A stretch of 64,000 nucleotides of DNA from Brevibacillus choshinensis (GCF_001420695.1 NZ_LJJB01000007.1:1572184-1636183); one strand, 5' to 3'. Positions 1-9,322 are shown, numbered from the stretch's first letter. Notes: generated by a model not told the origin, from the sequence alone. Numbers and translations are program-made.

Positions 1-117
1 GATTGGAGTATCTTTAAATCCGAGCGCCGCAATAAAATCGTGCTCAAATGGTATTTATTCCTGGGCAACGCTCTGGCGATTGGTATCGCCATATTTGCGG
101 TGGTTTCGATTTACTGA
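1..117 (+). CDS. C-terminal end of a membrane protein (partial)
   Basis: The first 38 codons are open in frame 1 and end in TGA at 115-117. The reading frame begins DWSIFKSERRNK and closes with a hydrophobic stretch (about residues 19-38, rich in Leu, Ala, Ile and Val) that looks like a transmembrane helix. The rest of the gene lies upstream of the window, so the family cannot be named. A rho-independent terminator follows at 209. The call rests only on the open frame, the typical codon use and the terminator. Confidence 0.5.
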   Translation, partial: DWSIFKSERRNKIVLKWYLFLGNALAIGIAIFAVVSIY

Positions 118-208
118 GTGGAGTGAAAATACGTAAATTGCGCCACAGCTTCCTATTTGTAGCTGCTTGCTTAATCACACTGCAATAATCATAGTTTTAT
201 GAGAGGAA

Positions 209-240
209 AGCCCGATAATGGTCCTTATCGGGCTCTTTCT
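209..240 (+). terminator. Rho-independent terminator
   Basis: A 10-bp perfect stem (AGCCCGATAA at 209-218, TTATCGGGCT at 225-234) with a 6-nt loop is followed by CTTTCTTATTCTTT. It lies between the convergent ends of the gene ending at 117 and the regulator on the minus strand ending at 255, so it may serve both. Confidence 0.8.
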
Positions 241-254
241 TATTCTTTAGAACA

Positions 255-1664
255 CTACTTAATCCCCAAGCTCCTTTTTTTCCTCACCAGCGTCGAGATG
301 TTCACTCCCAACCTGTCCGCACATTCCTGCATGGTTTTCGTCTCATGAAGAATTCGTTGAATGTACTCACGTTCAAAGCGGTCGACGGCTTCTTTCAACG
401 GCATGGATTGCTCCAATTTGGCCAGCCGAAGGGGGACTGAGGCTTGTTGTATCGTGCGAATGGAAGTGGGGAGCTGGTCTATTGTAATTCTCCCTTGCTC
501 AGACATATGAAAGGATCGTTCGACGACGTTTTTCAGCTCACGCGTATTACCCGGCCAGTCATATTCCATGAAGGCTTCTAGTGCCTCAGACTCTACGCGC
601 ATTTCCTGCTGATACTTTTTCTCCAACATTTTTAAAAAGTAAAAGATCAGAGCAGGGATGTCATCACGCCGTTCTCGTAGAGGTGGGATCGTGAGAGAAA
701 GTACATTCAGTCGGTAAAAGAGATCCTGCCGAAACTGTTTGTGCTCGACCATCGCTTCCAGGTCGCTGTTGGTGGCAGCTATGATTCTCATATTGACTTG
801 ACGTGATGTTTTTCCACCTAGCCTACGAATTTTCCCATCCTGAAGAACATTCAGCAGTTTGACTTGTAAAGCGAAAGGTAGATCGCCCACTTCATCGAGG
901 AAGATCGTACCGCTATGTGCCAGCTCAAAAAGACCTTCCTTGGATTGACTTGCCCCGGTAAACGCCCCTTTTTCGTAGCCAAACAGCTCTGACTCAAGCA
1001 GGTGATCGGGGATGGCTCCACAGTTGATCTTGATGAAGTCTCCAGTCCTCCCGCTCTTCGTGTGGATGTAGTTTGCGAGGACGTCCTTGCCGACACCGGA
1101 TTCCCCCAAAAGCAGGATGGGAGAGTCATTAGTGGCAAAGCGCTCGGCCAATGCGACAATTCGATGCATGAGATTGCTCCGATAGATCAGCTGTCCTTCG
1201 TAATCGATCTCGTTTTGAATCTGTTCCAGTGCCTGCTGGAAGGCAGAGTTGATTTGACGCGTTTCCTCTAGCTCTTGCTGGAGCTGGTTGAGCTCGGTAA
1301 TATCGCGGACGTTCCCGACAACAAACAGCAACTCCTGGTTCTCATCGAGCAGGGGCGTGGCCGTATTGATTGCTTTTCTGCCATTCGCGTAATCGATCAC
1401 CACACTGTGTATTTGTTTCGTCTGGATGGCACGAGCGGCGGAAGAATCAGGTACCATGTGCATTTCCTTCTGTTCGATAAAACTGTACTGATTCAAAACC
1501 TCAGCGGGAACGCCCGTAATATGCAAATACGCTTCGTTATAAAGCAGGACAAACCCATTACGGTCGCATATCGCCAAGCCGTCATGTGAGGTATGGAAGA
1601 TGGTCGTAATCAGCTTGACTAGCTCGTCATTGTCGCTCGCCTGAAAAAAATGGGTTTGGTACAT
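255..1664 (-). CDS. PAS-domain sigma-54 enhancer-binding activator
   Basis: 469 aa. A PAS sensor domain (about 12-125) is followed by a short coiled linker (about 125-150), an AAA+ sigma-54 interaction domain and a C-terminal Fis-type helix-turn-helix (about 430-465). Visible hallmarks are Walker A GESGVGKD (187-194), the sigma-54 contact loop GAFTGA (233-238) and Walker B FLDEVGD (255-261). Proteins of this design bind upstream enhancers and hydrolyse ATP to open sigma-54 promoters; the PAS domain usually senses a small ligand or redox state. The gene is transcribed away from the 2-oxoacid dehydrogenase operon at 1847, whose promoter is of the -24/-12 class, and palindromes lie in the shared 182-bp gap, so it is the obvious activator of that operon. 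Start is ATG at 1664 with AAGGGGGC upstream. Confidence 0.93.
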   Translation of the reverse strand: MYQTHFFQASDNDELVKLITTIFHTSHDGLAICDRNGFVLLYNEAYLHITGVPAEVLNQYSFIEQKEMHMVPDSSAARAIQTKQIHSVVIDYANGRKAINTATPLLDENQELLFVVGNVRDITELNQLQQELEETRQINSAFQQALEQIQNEIDYEGQLIYRSNLMHRIVALAERFATNDSPILLLGESGVGKDVLANYIHTKSGRTGDFIKINCGAIPDHLLESELFGYEKGAFTGASQSKEGLFELAHSGTIFLDEVGDLPFALQVKLLNVLQDGKIRRLGGKTSRQVNMRIIAATNSDLEAMVEHKQFRQDLFYRLNVLSLTIPPLRERRDDIPALIFYFLKMLEKKYQQEMRVESEALEAFMEYDWPGNTRELKNVVERSFHMSEQGRITIDQLPTSIRTIQQASVPLRLAKLEQSMPLKEAVDRFEREYIQRILHETKTMQECADRLGVNISTLVRKKRSLGIK

Positions 1665-1709
1665 AGAAGCCCCCTTGGACCGTTTCTGTAATCGAAATAA
1701 TCAGAATTG

Positions 1710-1765
1710 AGCATGATTGCGCGAAATTGCATATGCAAAATTGATCATCGATATGCGAAAAGCAG
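1710..1765 (+). promoter_or_regulatory. Candidate enhancer (UAS) for the divergent activator
   Basis: A perfect 12-bp palindrome TTGCATATGCAA lies at 1727-1738, flanked by related half-sites (TTGCGCGAAA at 1718 and ATATGCGAAAA at 1751). It sits 50-75 bp upstream of the -24/-12 promoter at 1787, the place where a sigma-54 activator would bind. Binding by the 255-1664 product is an inference. Confidence 0.5.
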
Positions 1766-1786
1766 ATCAATCCAGCGTAAATTCGC

Positions 1787-1803
1787 TTGGCATGCTACTT
1801 GCT
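1787..1803 (+). promoter_or_regulatory. Sigma-54 (-24/-12) promoter of the first 2-oxoacid dehydrogenase operon
   Basis: TTGGCATGCTACTTGCT matches the sigma-54 consensus TGGCACG-N4-TTGCW, with GG and GC at the required 10-nt gap. It lies 44 bp before the E1-alpha start and downstream of the palindromic UAS candidate. Confidence 0.88.
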
Positions 1804-1846
1804 GTATGAGATTGCTGGAATGAATCGGAAAGAGAGGGATGTATGA

Positions 1847-2914
1847 ATGTCTCCATTATATCAGGTATTGACTCCAGAGGGCGAACTGGTACAAGACATC
1901 AAAGGACAACTGGATCAAGAAACGATGATCAAAATGTATGAAAACATGGCGCTGGTGCGTCTATTTGACCGTAAATCCATTAACCTGCAGCGGCAGGGTC
2001 GCATGGGCACGTACGCCCCTTTTGAAGGACAGGAAGCCTCTCAAGTCGGCAGTGCAATGGCACTTACACCCGGTGACTGGTTATTCCCTACCTATCGTGA
2101 CCACGCAGCAGCTATTGTGCATGGACAATCCATGGCACGCGTGTTTCTGTACTGGATGGGCCACATGGAAGGAAGCATCAGTCCAAAAAACCTGAATATC
2201 ATGCCTCCGTGTGTGCCGATCGCGACGCAAATGGTGCATGCCGTAGGAACAGCCTGGGCGAGCAAGCTTCAAAACGAAAAGCACGTCAGCCTTGCTTATT
2301 TTGGTGATGGTGCGACATCGGAAGGGGATTTCCATGAAGCGCTCAATTTTGCGGGCGTCTTTAAAACTCCCACCGTATTTTTCTGCCAAAATAATGGCTT
2401 TGCGATCAGTGTCCCTTTTTCGCAGCAATCTGCCTCCAAAACGATCGCACAGCGGGCAGCCGCGTATGACATTCCTGGCGTGAGAGTCGATGGAAATGAC
2501 ATCTTTGCGGTCTGGCTCACGATGAAGAAAGCAGTAGAGCGAGCTTTGGCCGGAGAAGGTCCCACTCTAATTGAGGCCATTACGTTCCGTTACGGTGCCC
2601 ATACAACTGCCGATGATCCGAAAAAATACAGAGATCAGGAAACGCTTTCAGAAGAATGGCGACAAGAGCGTGATCCGCTTCAACGACTCCGCATGTATCT
2701 GGAAAAACAAGGATTGTGGGACGAGACAAAAGAAAGCGAATTCATCGCAACTGCAGGAGCAAAAATTGATGCAGCCTTGGCGGAAGCAGAGAGCTATCCA
2801 AAATCACGCCCAGAAGATATGTTCAAGCACGTGTATGCAGAGCCTACATGGATGGCGACCGAGCAGGAGAGCGAGCTTGTGAAGCCTGCCAAACAGGAGG
2901 GAATTCCAGCATGA
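1847..2914 (+). CDS. 2-oxoacid (pyruvate/branched-chain) dehydrogenase E1 alpha subunit
   Basis: 355 aa. Thiamine-diphosphate-dependent alpha subunit of the E1 decarboxylase; with E1 beta it decarboxylates a 2-oxo acid and passes the acyl group to the lipoyl arm of E2. The TPP motif runs from GDG (153-155) to NN (182-183), as in the family, and the length is typical. The sequence looks more like PdhA than BkdAA, but a branched-chain substrate is not excluded. ATG at 1847 has GAGAGGG eight bases upstream. First gene of a four-gene operon E1a-E1b-E2-E3 behind a sigma-54 promoter; its TGA overlaps the ATG of E1 beta. The operon lacks the ptb/bcd/buk genes found with bkd in B. subtilis, so the substrate is left open. 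Confidence 0.9.
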   Translation: MSPLYQVLTPEGELVQDIKGQLDQETMIKMYENMALVRLFDRKSINLQRQGRMGTYAPFEGQEASQVGSAMALTPGDWLFPTYRDHAAAIVHGQSMARVFLYWMGHMEGSISPKNLNIMPPCVPIATQMVHAVGTAWASKLQNEKHVSLAYFGDGATSEGDFHEALNFAGVFKTPTVFFCQNNGFAISVPFSQQSASKTIAQRAAAYDIPGVRVDGNDIFAVWLTMKKAVERALAGEGPTLIEAITFRYGAHTTADDPKKYRDQETLSEEWRQERDPLQRLRMYLEKQGLWDETKESEFIATAGAKIDAALAEAESYPKSRPEDMFKHVYAEPTWMATEQESELVKPAKQEGIPA

Positions 2915-3894
2915 AGCGCAAGCTGACGATGATTCAAGCGATTACAGAAGCAATGGATCAAAAGATGGCAGAAGATTCCCGCGTCATGCTGTTGGGTGAG
3001 GATGTTGGCGTGAATGGTGGGGTGTTCCGAGCGACAGAAAATCTTCTTCAGAAATATGGCTCTGACCGTGTGGTGGATACACCGTTAGCCGAGGCAGGAA
3101 TTATCGGTGCGGCCATTGGTTTGGCGATGAACGGTTTGATCCCTGTAGTGGAAATTCAATTTCTCGCCTTTATTTACCCGGGCTTTGAGCAGATCGTCTC
3201 TCACGCTGCCCGCATGCGCTATCGGACCCGAGGTCAATATCATGTTCCCATGGTCATTCGCACGCCGTATGGTGCTGGGATTCGCGGGCCTGAGCTTCAT
3301 TCAGAAAGTGTAGAAACGTTTTTTGCGCATGTTCCCGGCTTAAAAGTAGTGGCTCCTAGCACTCCTTATGACGCGAAAGGCTTGCTGATCGCCGCGATGG
3401 AGGATCCTGACCCTGTCATTTTCCTGGAGCCAACGAAACTGTATCGTGCATTTAAAGAAGAGGTTCCGGAAGAGCTGTATCGCGTCCCGATTGGAAAGGC
3501 AAAAGTAGTTCGAGAAGGAACAGATTTATCCATCTTTGCCTGGGGGGCCATGCTCCGTGTGGCGGATGAAGCAGCGAAGCAGATCGAGCGGGAACAGGGC
3601 GTTAGTTGTGAGGTCATTGACCTGCGCACGATCTATCCGCTGGATCGGGATGCCATTGTAGAATCAGTGAAAAAGACCGGACGTGCGATCGTGGTCCATG
3701 AAGCGCATAAGACCGCAGGAATGGGCGCGGAAATCATCTCCATCATTAACGATGAAGCGTTGATCTATCTGAAGGCTCCCGTGAAACGAATTACCGGGTT
3801 TGACGTACCCGTTCCACAGTTTAGTATTGAGGACGATTATTTGCCTACACCTGGTCGTGTGATGAGCGGAATTATGGAAACGTTTACGTACTAG
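2911..3894 (+). CDS. 2-oxoacid dehydrogenase E1 beta subunit
   Basis: 327 aa from ATG 2911, which overlaps the upstream stop in ATGA and has a good AGGAGG at 2895; a longer open frame begins at 2848 but lacks such a site. The protein carries the transketolase-type pyrimidine-binding domain (GEDVGVNGGVFRAT near 23-36, EAGIIGAAIG near 62-71) and the C-terminal transketolase domain with HEAHKTAGMGAEI. Together with E1 alpha it forms the alpha2-beta2 decarboxylase. Length and order are typical of Gram-positive PDH/BCKDH operons. Function as a family is secure; the exact 2-oxo acid is not. Confidence 0.91.
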   Translation: MKRKLTMIQAITEAMDQKMAEDSRVMLLGEDVGVNGGVFRATENLLQKYGSDRVVDTPLAEAGIIGAAIGLAMNGLIPVVEIQFLAFIYPGFEQIVSHAARMRYRTRGQYHVPMVIRTPYGAGIRGPELHSESVETFFAHVPGLKVVAPSTPYDAKGLLIAAMEDPDPVIFLEPTKLYRAFKEEVPEELYRVPIGKAKVVREGTDLSIFAWGAMLRVADEAAKQIEREQGVSCEVIDLRTIYPLDRDAIVESVKKTGRAIVVHEAHKTAGMGAEIISIINDEALIYLKAPVKRITGFDVPVPQFSIEDDYLPTPGRVMSGIMETFTY

Positions 3895-3911
3895 AAGAAG
3901 GAGCGAGGGCC

Positions 3912-5195
3912 ATGGTGGAGTTTAAGCTGCCCGACGTGGGAGAAGGCATGCACGAAGGGGAAATTTTAAAGATTTTAGTAAGTCCGGGAGAAGCCGTTCA
4001 TCAAGATCAGCCAGTGATTGAAGTACAAACTGACAAAGTAAACGCAGAGCTGTCTGCGCCTGTGACCGGCGTCATCAAAGAGATCCGAATAGCTGAGGGC
4101 GACACGGTTGAAGTGGGAACCACGCTATTAGTCATAGATACAGGAACTGAAACGAGCGAGTCCAAGACAGTCGTGGCTCCGGAAGGGAAGCCGGGAGAGA
4201 AAATCGAGGCACCAAGTACGTCTCGACCAGTAACAGTAACTCCTCTGGCACCTCGTGCATTGGCGACACCATATGTTCGTCAACTGGCGCGAGAACTGAA
4301 AATAGATATTGAAAAAGTAAGCGGCACAGGGGTAGCAGGACGTGTGACAGAAGAAGATGTACGGAATTATGTAGCAGGTACCACTAGCAAAGCTGCCAAG
4401 AGAACAATTGCGCCAGCGATCATCAAGGAAACGATCCCTTCTGTCAGCGAGAAAGCTCCTACTCTGACAGTATCCTCGACGACGGCAAATGCGCAGATCG
4501 AACGCATCCCGATAAAAGGCATCCGAAAAAAGATTGCGGAGCACATGACGAAATCAGTCACGATCATTCCTCATGTCACTTCTGTTGATGAGCTGGAGAT
4601 GGATCAGCTCCGGGGATTGCGTGAACAAATGATGCCGCTTGCCACCAAACGAAATATCAAATTGACGTTCCTCCCGTTCTTTATCAAGGCACTCGTGATT
4701 GCTCTCAAAGAATTCCCGGTGATGAACGCGTCCATCGATGAAGCGACCAACGAGATTTTACTCAAACGTTTTTACCATATCGGCATCGCAGCGGATACAC
4801 CGGATGGTCTGATCGTACCTGTCATCAAGGATGCGGACCGCAAGTCCATCTTTCAGCTGGCTGATGAGATCACCACTCTAGCTCAGCAGGCACGTGACGG
4901 CAAACTGTCCATGGAGCAGATTACAGGTGGGACGTTTACAATCAGCAATGTAGGGCCGATCGGTGGATTGCAAGCAACTCCGATTATCAATCACCCCGAG
5001 GTCGCCATCATCGCCCTGCACAAAATGGAGAAGCGCTGGGTGGTTCGCGAGGATGAAGGTGTGATTCGCTGGATGATGAATTTCTCGCTCTCGTTTGATC
5101 ACCGCTTGATCGATGGAGTCACGGCCGTACGATTTACGAACCGAATCAAAGAATTACTGGAAAATCCTACTCTATTGTTTGCGGAGATGGTCTAG
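3912..5195 (+). CDS. Dihydrolipoamide acyltransferase E2
   Basis: 427 aa with the classical domain order: one N-terminal lipoyl domain (about 1-77; lipoylated Lys42 in QTDKVNAE), an Ala/Pro/Thr-rich linker, a peripheral-subunit-binding domain (about 118-155, starting TPYVRQLAREL), a second flexible linker and the catalytic acyltransferase domain (about 200-427) with the active-site SFDHRLIDG (His near 397, Asp near 401). It moves the acyl group from lipoamide to CoA and forms the core of the complex. ATG 3912 follows GAAGAAGGAGCGAGGGCC, 17 bp after the E1 beta stop. A single lipoyl domain resembles PDH/BCKDH E2 of Gram-positives. Confidence 0.92.
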   Translation: MVEFKLPDVGEGMHEGEILKILVSPGEAVHQDQPVIEVQTDKVNAELSAPVTGVIKEIRIAEGDTVEVGTTLLVIDTGTETSESKTVVAPEGKPGEKIEAPSTSRPVTVTPLAPRALATPYVRQLARELKIDIEKVSGTGVAGRVTEEDVRNYVAGTTSKAAKRTIAPAIIKETIPSVSEKAPTLTVSSTTANAQIERIPIKGIRKKIAEHMTKSVTIIPHVTSVDELEMDQLRGLREQMMPLATKRNIKLTFLPFFIKALVIALKEFPVMNASIDEATNEILLKRFYHIGIAADTPDGLIVPVIKDADRKSIFQLADEITTLAQQARDGKLSMEQITGGTFTISNVGPIGGLQATPIINHPEVAIIALHKMEKRWVVREDEGVIRWMMNFSLSFDHRLIDGVTAVRFTNRIKELLENPTLLFAEMV

Positions 5196-6641
5196 ATGGT
5201 AGTCGGCGAAGTCGCAGTAGAAACAGATGTTGTTGTAATCGGAGGAGGTCCTGGTGGCTACGCTGCCGCGATTCGGTTGGGTCAATTGGGCCAATCGGTG
5301 GTTCTGATTGAAAAGGAAGAGCTTGGCGGAGTCTGCCTGAATCGGGGGTGCATTCCATCAAAAGCGCTGATTCATGCCGCTGGAGAATATCATAAGTTGG
5401 CAGGTCTAGGCAAACTGGGCATCCAGCTACCAGAGGGAGAAGCATCGTTTCACATGCCGAAATGGCAGACGTGGAAAGCATCGGTGGTCAATCAGCTCAG
5501 CAGTGGCGTCGCTCATCTTTGCCAAGCAAATGGAGTTACGGTAGTGAAGGGCTCCGCTACGTTTTTGTCTAATGACCGGATTGGCGTCGAGACTGGGGGA
5601 GACTTTGAAACCTACAAGTTCCGTCAAGCAATTGTCGCTACTGGTTCTCGACCTTATATCCCTCCATTTCTCACTCCGGACCATCAGTATCTGCTGGATT
5701 CTACAGATGTGTTGAACCTCCAGGAAATCCCCAACACACTTGCGATCATCGGGGGTGGGTATATCGGAATGGAAATGGGGATGGCTTTTGCCAAGCTCGG
5801 GACCAAAGTGACAATACTGGAGGCTGCTGATAGGATATTACCGCAAACGGCTTCGCACCTTTCGCAGGAGGTATGGAAGCAAGCGAAAAAACTGGGAATA
5901 ACCGTGAAGACGGGAACGAGAGTGGAAACGGCAAATGTCGCAAATGGGCAGGTTGTCCTCGAGTTACTCACCCCAAGCAATGTTCGTGAGCAAATCTCAA
6001 CAGACAAAGCGCTCGTCACGATCGGTCGTGTTCCTAATACCAAAGACATCGGGTTGACCCAAGCAGGAGTCATGGTCGACGAACGAGGTTACATCCCAGT
6101 TGATCCTACATGCCGTACGAGCATCCCGCATATTTATGCGATCGGTGACGTGACGCCGGGGCCAGCCTTGGCGCATCGAGCCTCGAAGCAAGGGATTGTC
6201 GCTGCTGAAGTAATCACAGGAATGCCAAGCAGCGTAGACTCCCCCTATGTTCCCTATGTTATATTTACCGAACCACAGATCGCAGGTGTTGGCTTGACCA
6301 GAGAAGAGGCAGAGCAACAGGGCTATCAAGTGACAGTCGCCTCGTTCCCGTATCGTGCCAACGGTAAAGCTTTGTCTATCGATGAGAAGGAAGGCTTTGC
6401 GGAAGTGATCGTGGATGAAAAGAGCCACTTGCTATTGGGAATGCATGTTGTCGGAGCAGATGCTTCTAATTTGATCGGGGAAGGTGCTCTCGCTCTGGAA
6501 ATGGCTGCGCGTGTCGAAGATTTGGCACTCACTGTACATCCACATCCTACCTTGAGTGAAGTATGGCTAGAAGCAGCTGAAGCCGCACTCGGGCATGCCA
6601 TTCACATCGTGAATAAAACGAAAGTGGTCGTGCAATCTTAG
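5196..6641 (+). CDS. Dihydrolipoamide dehydrogenase E3
   Basis: 481 aa flavoprotein. The N-terminal FAD motif GGGPGGYAAA (17-26) and redox-active disulfide CLNRGC (Cys47, Cys52), the NAD motif GGGYIGMEMG and the C-terminal dimerisation domain with the catalytic HPHPTLSE are all present. It reoxidises dihydrolipoamide on E2 with NAD+. The ATG follows the E2 stop directly (TAG-ATG, no gap), so translation is probably coupled. Last gene of the operon. A paralogue (35137-36519) serves the second complex in this window. Confidence 0.93.
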   Translation: MVVGEVAVETDVVVIGGGPGGYAAAIRLGQLGQSVVLIEKEELGGVCLNRGCIPSKALIHAAGEYHKLAGLGKLGIQLPEGEASFHMPKWQTWKASVVNQLSSGVAHLCQANGVTVVKGSATFLSNDRIGVETGGDFETYKFRQAIVATGSRPYIPPFLTPDHQYLLDSTDVLNLQEIPNTLAIIGGGYIGMEMGMAFAKLGTKVTILEAADRILPQTASHLSQEVWKQAKKLGITVKTGTRVETANVANGQVVLELLTPSNVREQISTDKALVTIGRVPNTKDIGLTQAGVMVDERGYIPVDPTCRTSIPHIYAIGDVTPGPALAHRASKQGIVAAEVITGMPSSVDSPYVPYVIFTEPQIAGVGLTREEAEQQGYQVTVASFPYRANGKALSIDEKEGFAEVIVDEKSHLLLGMHVVGADASNLIGEGALALEMAARVEDLALTVHPHPTLSEVWLEAAEAALGHAIHIVNKTKVVVQS

Positions 6642-6653
6642 GTCTTCCCACAA

Positions 6654-6693
6654 TAGAGTCTGCCGGGGAATATTCCGTGCGGCTCTTTTTCTT
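6654..6693 (+). terminator. Possible terminator of the E1-E3 operon
   Basis: GAGTC...GGCTC arms around a GGAATATTCC core are followed by TTTTTCTTTT. The stem is imperfect, but it is correctly placed after E3 and before the promoter of the next regulator. Confidence 0.45.
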
Positions 6694-6764
6694 TTGGGGA
6701 AGTGAGGTATCATCAGCTATAATCATTTGAAAGAAGGTAGTCGTTCGTAAAGAGGGGGATGAAC

Positions 6765-8147
6765 ATGACGGACCAAACAAGCAAAGAACGAAAAATGCTG
6801 CTACAGGAAGTAGAAGGGCTGCTGTCGTTCATTGCTTTTCCCATTTTGGTAGTCGATTGTAGTGGGCGGGTCATACACGTGAATCCGACTGCCGAGCATG
6901 TATGGCGTCGGTCGCAGGTAGTCCTCTTGAATCAAGCGTTACAAAAGCTAGTAGATTCGCCCCAGCTCATAGAATTCGTGGAGAAAGGGAAGCCACTACG
7001 TGATTTTCCCGTAGATGTACTGGAAGCAGCGGGAAGACGACACCCTTATCTATGTCGGTTGCACCCCCTTTTCGTCAACCGCCAAGTAGAGGGTGCCATT
7101 CTCCAATTTACAGAACAAGTCGTAGAGACTGAATTCAAAAAAAACAGAAAATATGTCACTCGCTACTCCTTTGAGGACATCCGCGGGCATAGTCCGAGCA
7201 CCATGGCCTTAAAAGAGCAAGCTAGAAAGATTGCCAAGAGCGATTCGACTGTATTGATCCGAGGAGAAAGCGGGACAGGAAAGGAAGTGCTCGCGCAGTC
7301 CATTCATCACGCGAGTACGAGAAGCACAGGGCCATTTGTTGCCATCAACTGTGCAGCCATCCCAGAAGCATTACTAGAGAGCGAGCTCTTCGGCTATGAA
7401 GACGGGGCGTTTACAGGAGCGAAAAAGGGAGGGAAGCCAGGGCGTTTTGAATTAGCGCTCCATGGCACTTTGTTTCTGGATGAAATAGGGGATATGCCTT
7501 CTTATTTGCAAGCCAAGCTGCTTCGGGTTCTACAAGAGCGTCGCATTGAAAGAATCGGCGGCTCTGAGAGCATCCCGGTCGATGCTCGACTGATCGCTGC
7601 GACACACAAAGACTTGGAAGCCATGATTGTCAGTGGGCAATTCCGAGAAGACTTGTTCTATCGTTTGCATGTGATCCCGTTATACGTCCCGCCATTGCGC
7701 GAGAGAACGGAGGATCTGTATGACTTGATTCAGTTTTACATGAAATTTTTTGGTGACCGCCTGGGCAAAGAACCGAAGCGTTTTACTACACAAGCGATGA
7801 AATGCTTGCTCGACTATCATTGGCCTGGGAATATACGCGAACTAGAAAATACAATGGAATACATTGTGAATCTGGAGATCGGTGATCTGGTTACCATTAG
7901 CAGCTTGCCTACTACGATCCGGGCGAACGAGACCAATGAAGAAGTGCAACCTGCTATCGTACCTCCTCCCCCGACACTTTCAGAGTTTTCCCTGGAAAAA
8001 ACGGAAGAGCAGCTGATCATCCAAGCGATTCAGCGATTTGGAAAGAGTACCGAAGGCAAGAGAAAAGCCGCAGAATTCTTGGGGATAAGTGTCGCGACCC
8101 TATATAGACGCCTGAGCAAGATCAATCGCAAGCATACCTTCACCTAA
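6765..8147 (+). CDS. PAS-domain sigma-54 enhancer-binding activator
   Basis: 460 aa counted from ATG 6765 (six bases after AGAGGGGG); ATG 6759 lies too close to the same site. Architecture: PAS (about 15-125), AAA+ domain with Walker A GESGTGKE (167-174) and GAFTGA (214-219), and a C-terminal Fis-type HTH ending in GISVATLYRRLSKIN. It should activate sigma-54 promoters in response to a ligand sensed by PAS. It lies directly upstream of, and codirectional with, the DUF917/hydantoinase-like cluster; a -24/-12 promoter with phased TGAGAA repeats upstream stands before the permease at 11072, making that operon the likely target. A TATAAT at 6718-6723 may be its own sigma-A -10. Confidence 0.93.
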   Translation: MTDQTSKERKMLLQEVEGLLSFIAFPILVVDCSGRVIHVNPTAEHVWRRSQVVLLNQALQKLVDSPQLIEFVEKGKPLRDFPVDVLEAAGRRHPYLCRLHPLFVNRQVEGAILQFTEQVVETEFKKNRKYVTRYSFEDIRGHSPSTMALKEQARKIAKSDSTVLIRGESGTGKEVLAQSIHHASTRSTGPFVAINCAAIPEALLESELFGYEDGAFTGAKKGGKPGRFELALHGTLFLDEIGDMPSYLQAKLLRVLQERRIERIGGSESIPVDARLIAATHKDLEAMIVSGQFREDLFYRLHVIPLYVPPLRERTEDLYDLIQFYMKFFGDRLGKEPKRFTTQAMKCLLDYHWPGNIRELENTMEYIVNLEIGDLVTISSLPTTIRANETNEEVQPAIVPPPPTLSEFSLEKTEEQLIIQAIQRFGKSTEGKRKAAEFLGISVATLYRRLSKINRKHTFT

Positions 8148-8159
8148 TGAGAATTCTCG
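8148..8159. promoter_or_regulatory. TGAGAATTCTCG palindrome, possible activator site
   Basis: A palindrome built from the same TGAGAA half-site as the repeats at 10765-10828 lies between the activator gene and the first DUF917 gene. No -24/-12 element was found beside it, so it may be an operator or chance. Confidence 0.35.
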
Positions 8160-8191
8160 AAACATGCTAAGAAATGCCAAGGAGGCTCGTT

Positions 8192-9322
8192 ATGGCTCGC
8201 TATTTGGATGAAAAAGATGTAGATTCACTTGCCTGTGCGGCTATGTTTTTGGGCTCAGGGGGCGGTGGTGATCCGGCAATCATGCATATCATGGCGAAGC
8301 AAGCTATTCATGAATATGGTCCTGTTCGTCTGCTCTCCCCATTCGAACTGCGAGATGACGATTGGGCCGTGACCATGTCTCTCATGGGTTCACAAGCCAT
8401 TCACTATGAGAAAATCATGAACGGTAACGAATTAATGACAGCGCTGCGCGTACTGGAAAATGAACACAAATGTGTAGCCAATGCCATTACTCCCCTGGAA
8501 ATAGGGGGCATCAATGCCATCACCCCGATATTGGCATCAGCTTTAGCAAATTTGCCGCTCGTGGATTGTGACGCGATGGGACGAGCCTTTCCAGAGTTTC
8601 AGATGACGACCTTCCATGCATTTGGCGCACAAGCAAGTCCTTTTATCATGTGTGCCGACAATGGAAAATGCGAGCGAATCATCCACGATTCCAATATTGA
8701 AATTGAAAAAATAGCACGGGTAACGATGACCAAAATGGGTGGTTCTGTCGCGGCTGCGTCCTTTCCTATGCGCGCAAAAATTTTGCAAGAAGTAGCGATT
8801 CCTCATACCCTTTTGGTGTGCAAACGACTCGGAGAAGCTGTATTGGCTGCCGGTTCCGATATTCAGCGTATCTTTGCCAACCTTTCGCATGTACTCCAAA
8901 ACTCAATATACGGCAAACCACACAAGTTGATCGAGGGAAAAGTTGTAGATGTACAGCGACATCTAAAGGACGGCTTCCTGCAAGGAGAGCTGCTTGTTGA
9001 GGGGAGCGGTTTTCATCGTAGTGAGCATGTGGAAGTTCAGTTTTTGAGTGAGTATCTATTGGCCAAACAAGGGGAACGAATCATGGCCACGGTACCGGAT
9101 ATTCTTTGTGTGCTTGATGCAGATAGCGGGCTGCCCGTGATGATCGAAGAGTTGGAAACGCATATGAAAGTGTGGGTCATTGCAATCCCTTGTCCGATTC
9201 TTCTACGACATCCAAAGATGCTGGATGTAGTGGGACCATGGAATTTCGGTATGGCGGACTCGTATACTCCAGTTGAAAAGCTGTTAAAAGAGGAGACCTC
9301 GCATGTATCGGCTAGGAATTGA
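8192..9322 (+). CDS. DUF917 family protein (S-methyl-thiohydantoin desulfurase-like), copy 1
   Basis: 376 aa. Start ATG 8192 is preceded by AAGGAGG at 8178; an upstream in-frame ATG at 8174 lacks a site. The N-terminal glycine-rich GSGGGGDP (near 17-24) and the central MGRAFPEFQMTT are hallmarks of DUF917. From memory, Pfam now ties the family to S-methyl thiohydantoin desulfurase, and members are usually encoded beside hydantoinase-A-like proteins, as here. The chemistry is probably hydrolysis or desulfuration of a hydantoin-like ring or of an activated intermediate; the substrate is unknown. It overlaps the next gene by 20 bp. A second DUF917 gene at 12420 is a diverged paralogue. Confidence 0.8.
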   Translation: MARYLDEKDVDSLACAAMFLGSGGGGDPAIMHIMAKQAIHEYGPVRLLSPFELRDDDWAVTMSLMGSQAIHYEKIMNGNELMTALRVLENEHKCVANAITPLEIGGINAITPILASALANLPLVDCDAMGRAFPEFQMTTFHAFGAQASPFIMCADNGKCERIIHDSNIEIEKIARVTMTKMGGSVAAASFPMRAKILQEVAIPHTLLVCKRLGEAVLAAGSDIQRIFANLSHVLQNSIYGKPHKLIEGKVVDVQRHLKDGFLQGELLVEGSGFHRSEHVEVQFLSEYLLAKQGERIMATVPDILCVLDADSGLPVMIEELETHMKVWVIAIPCPILLRHPKMLDVVGPWNFGMADSYTPVEKLLKEETSHVSARN

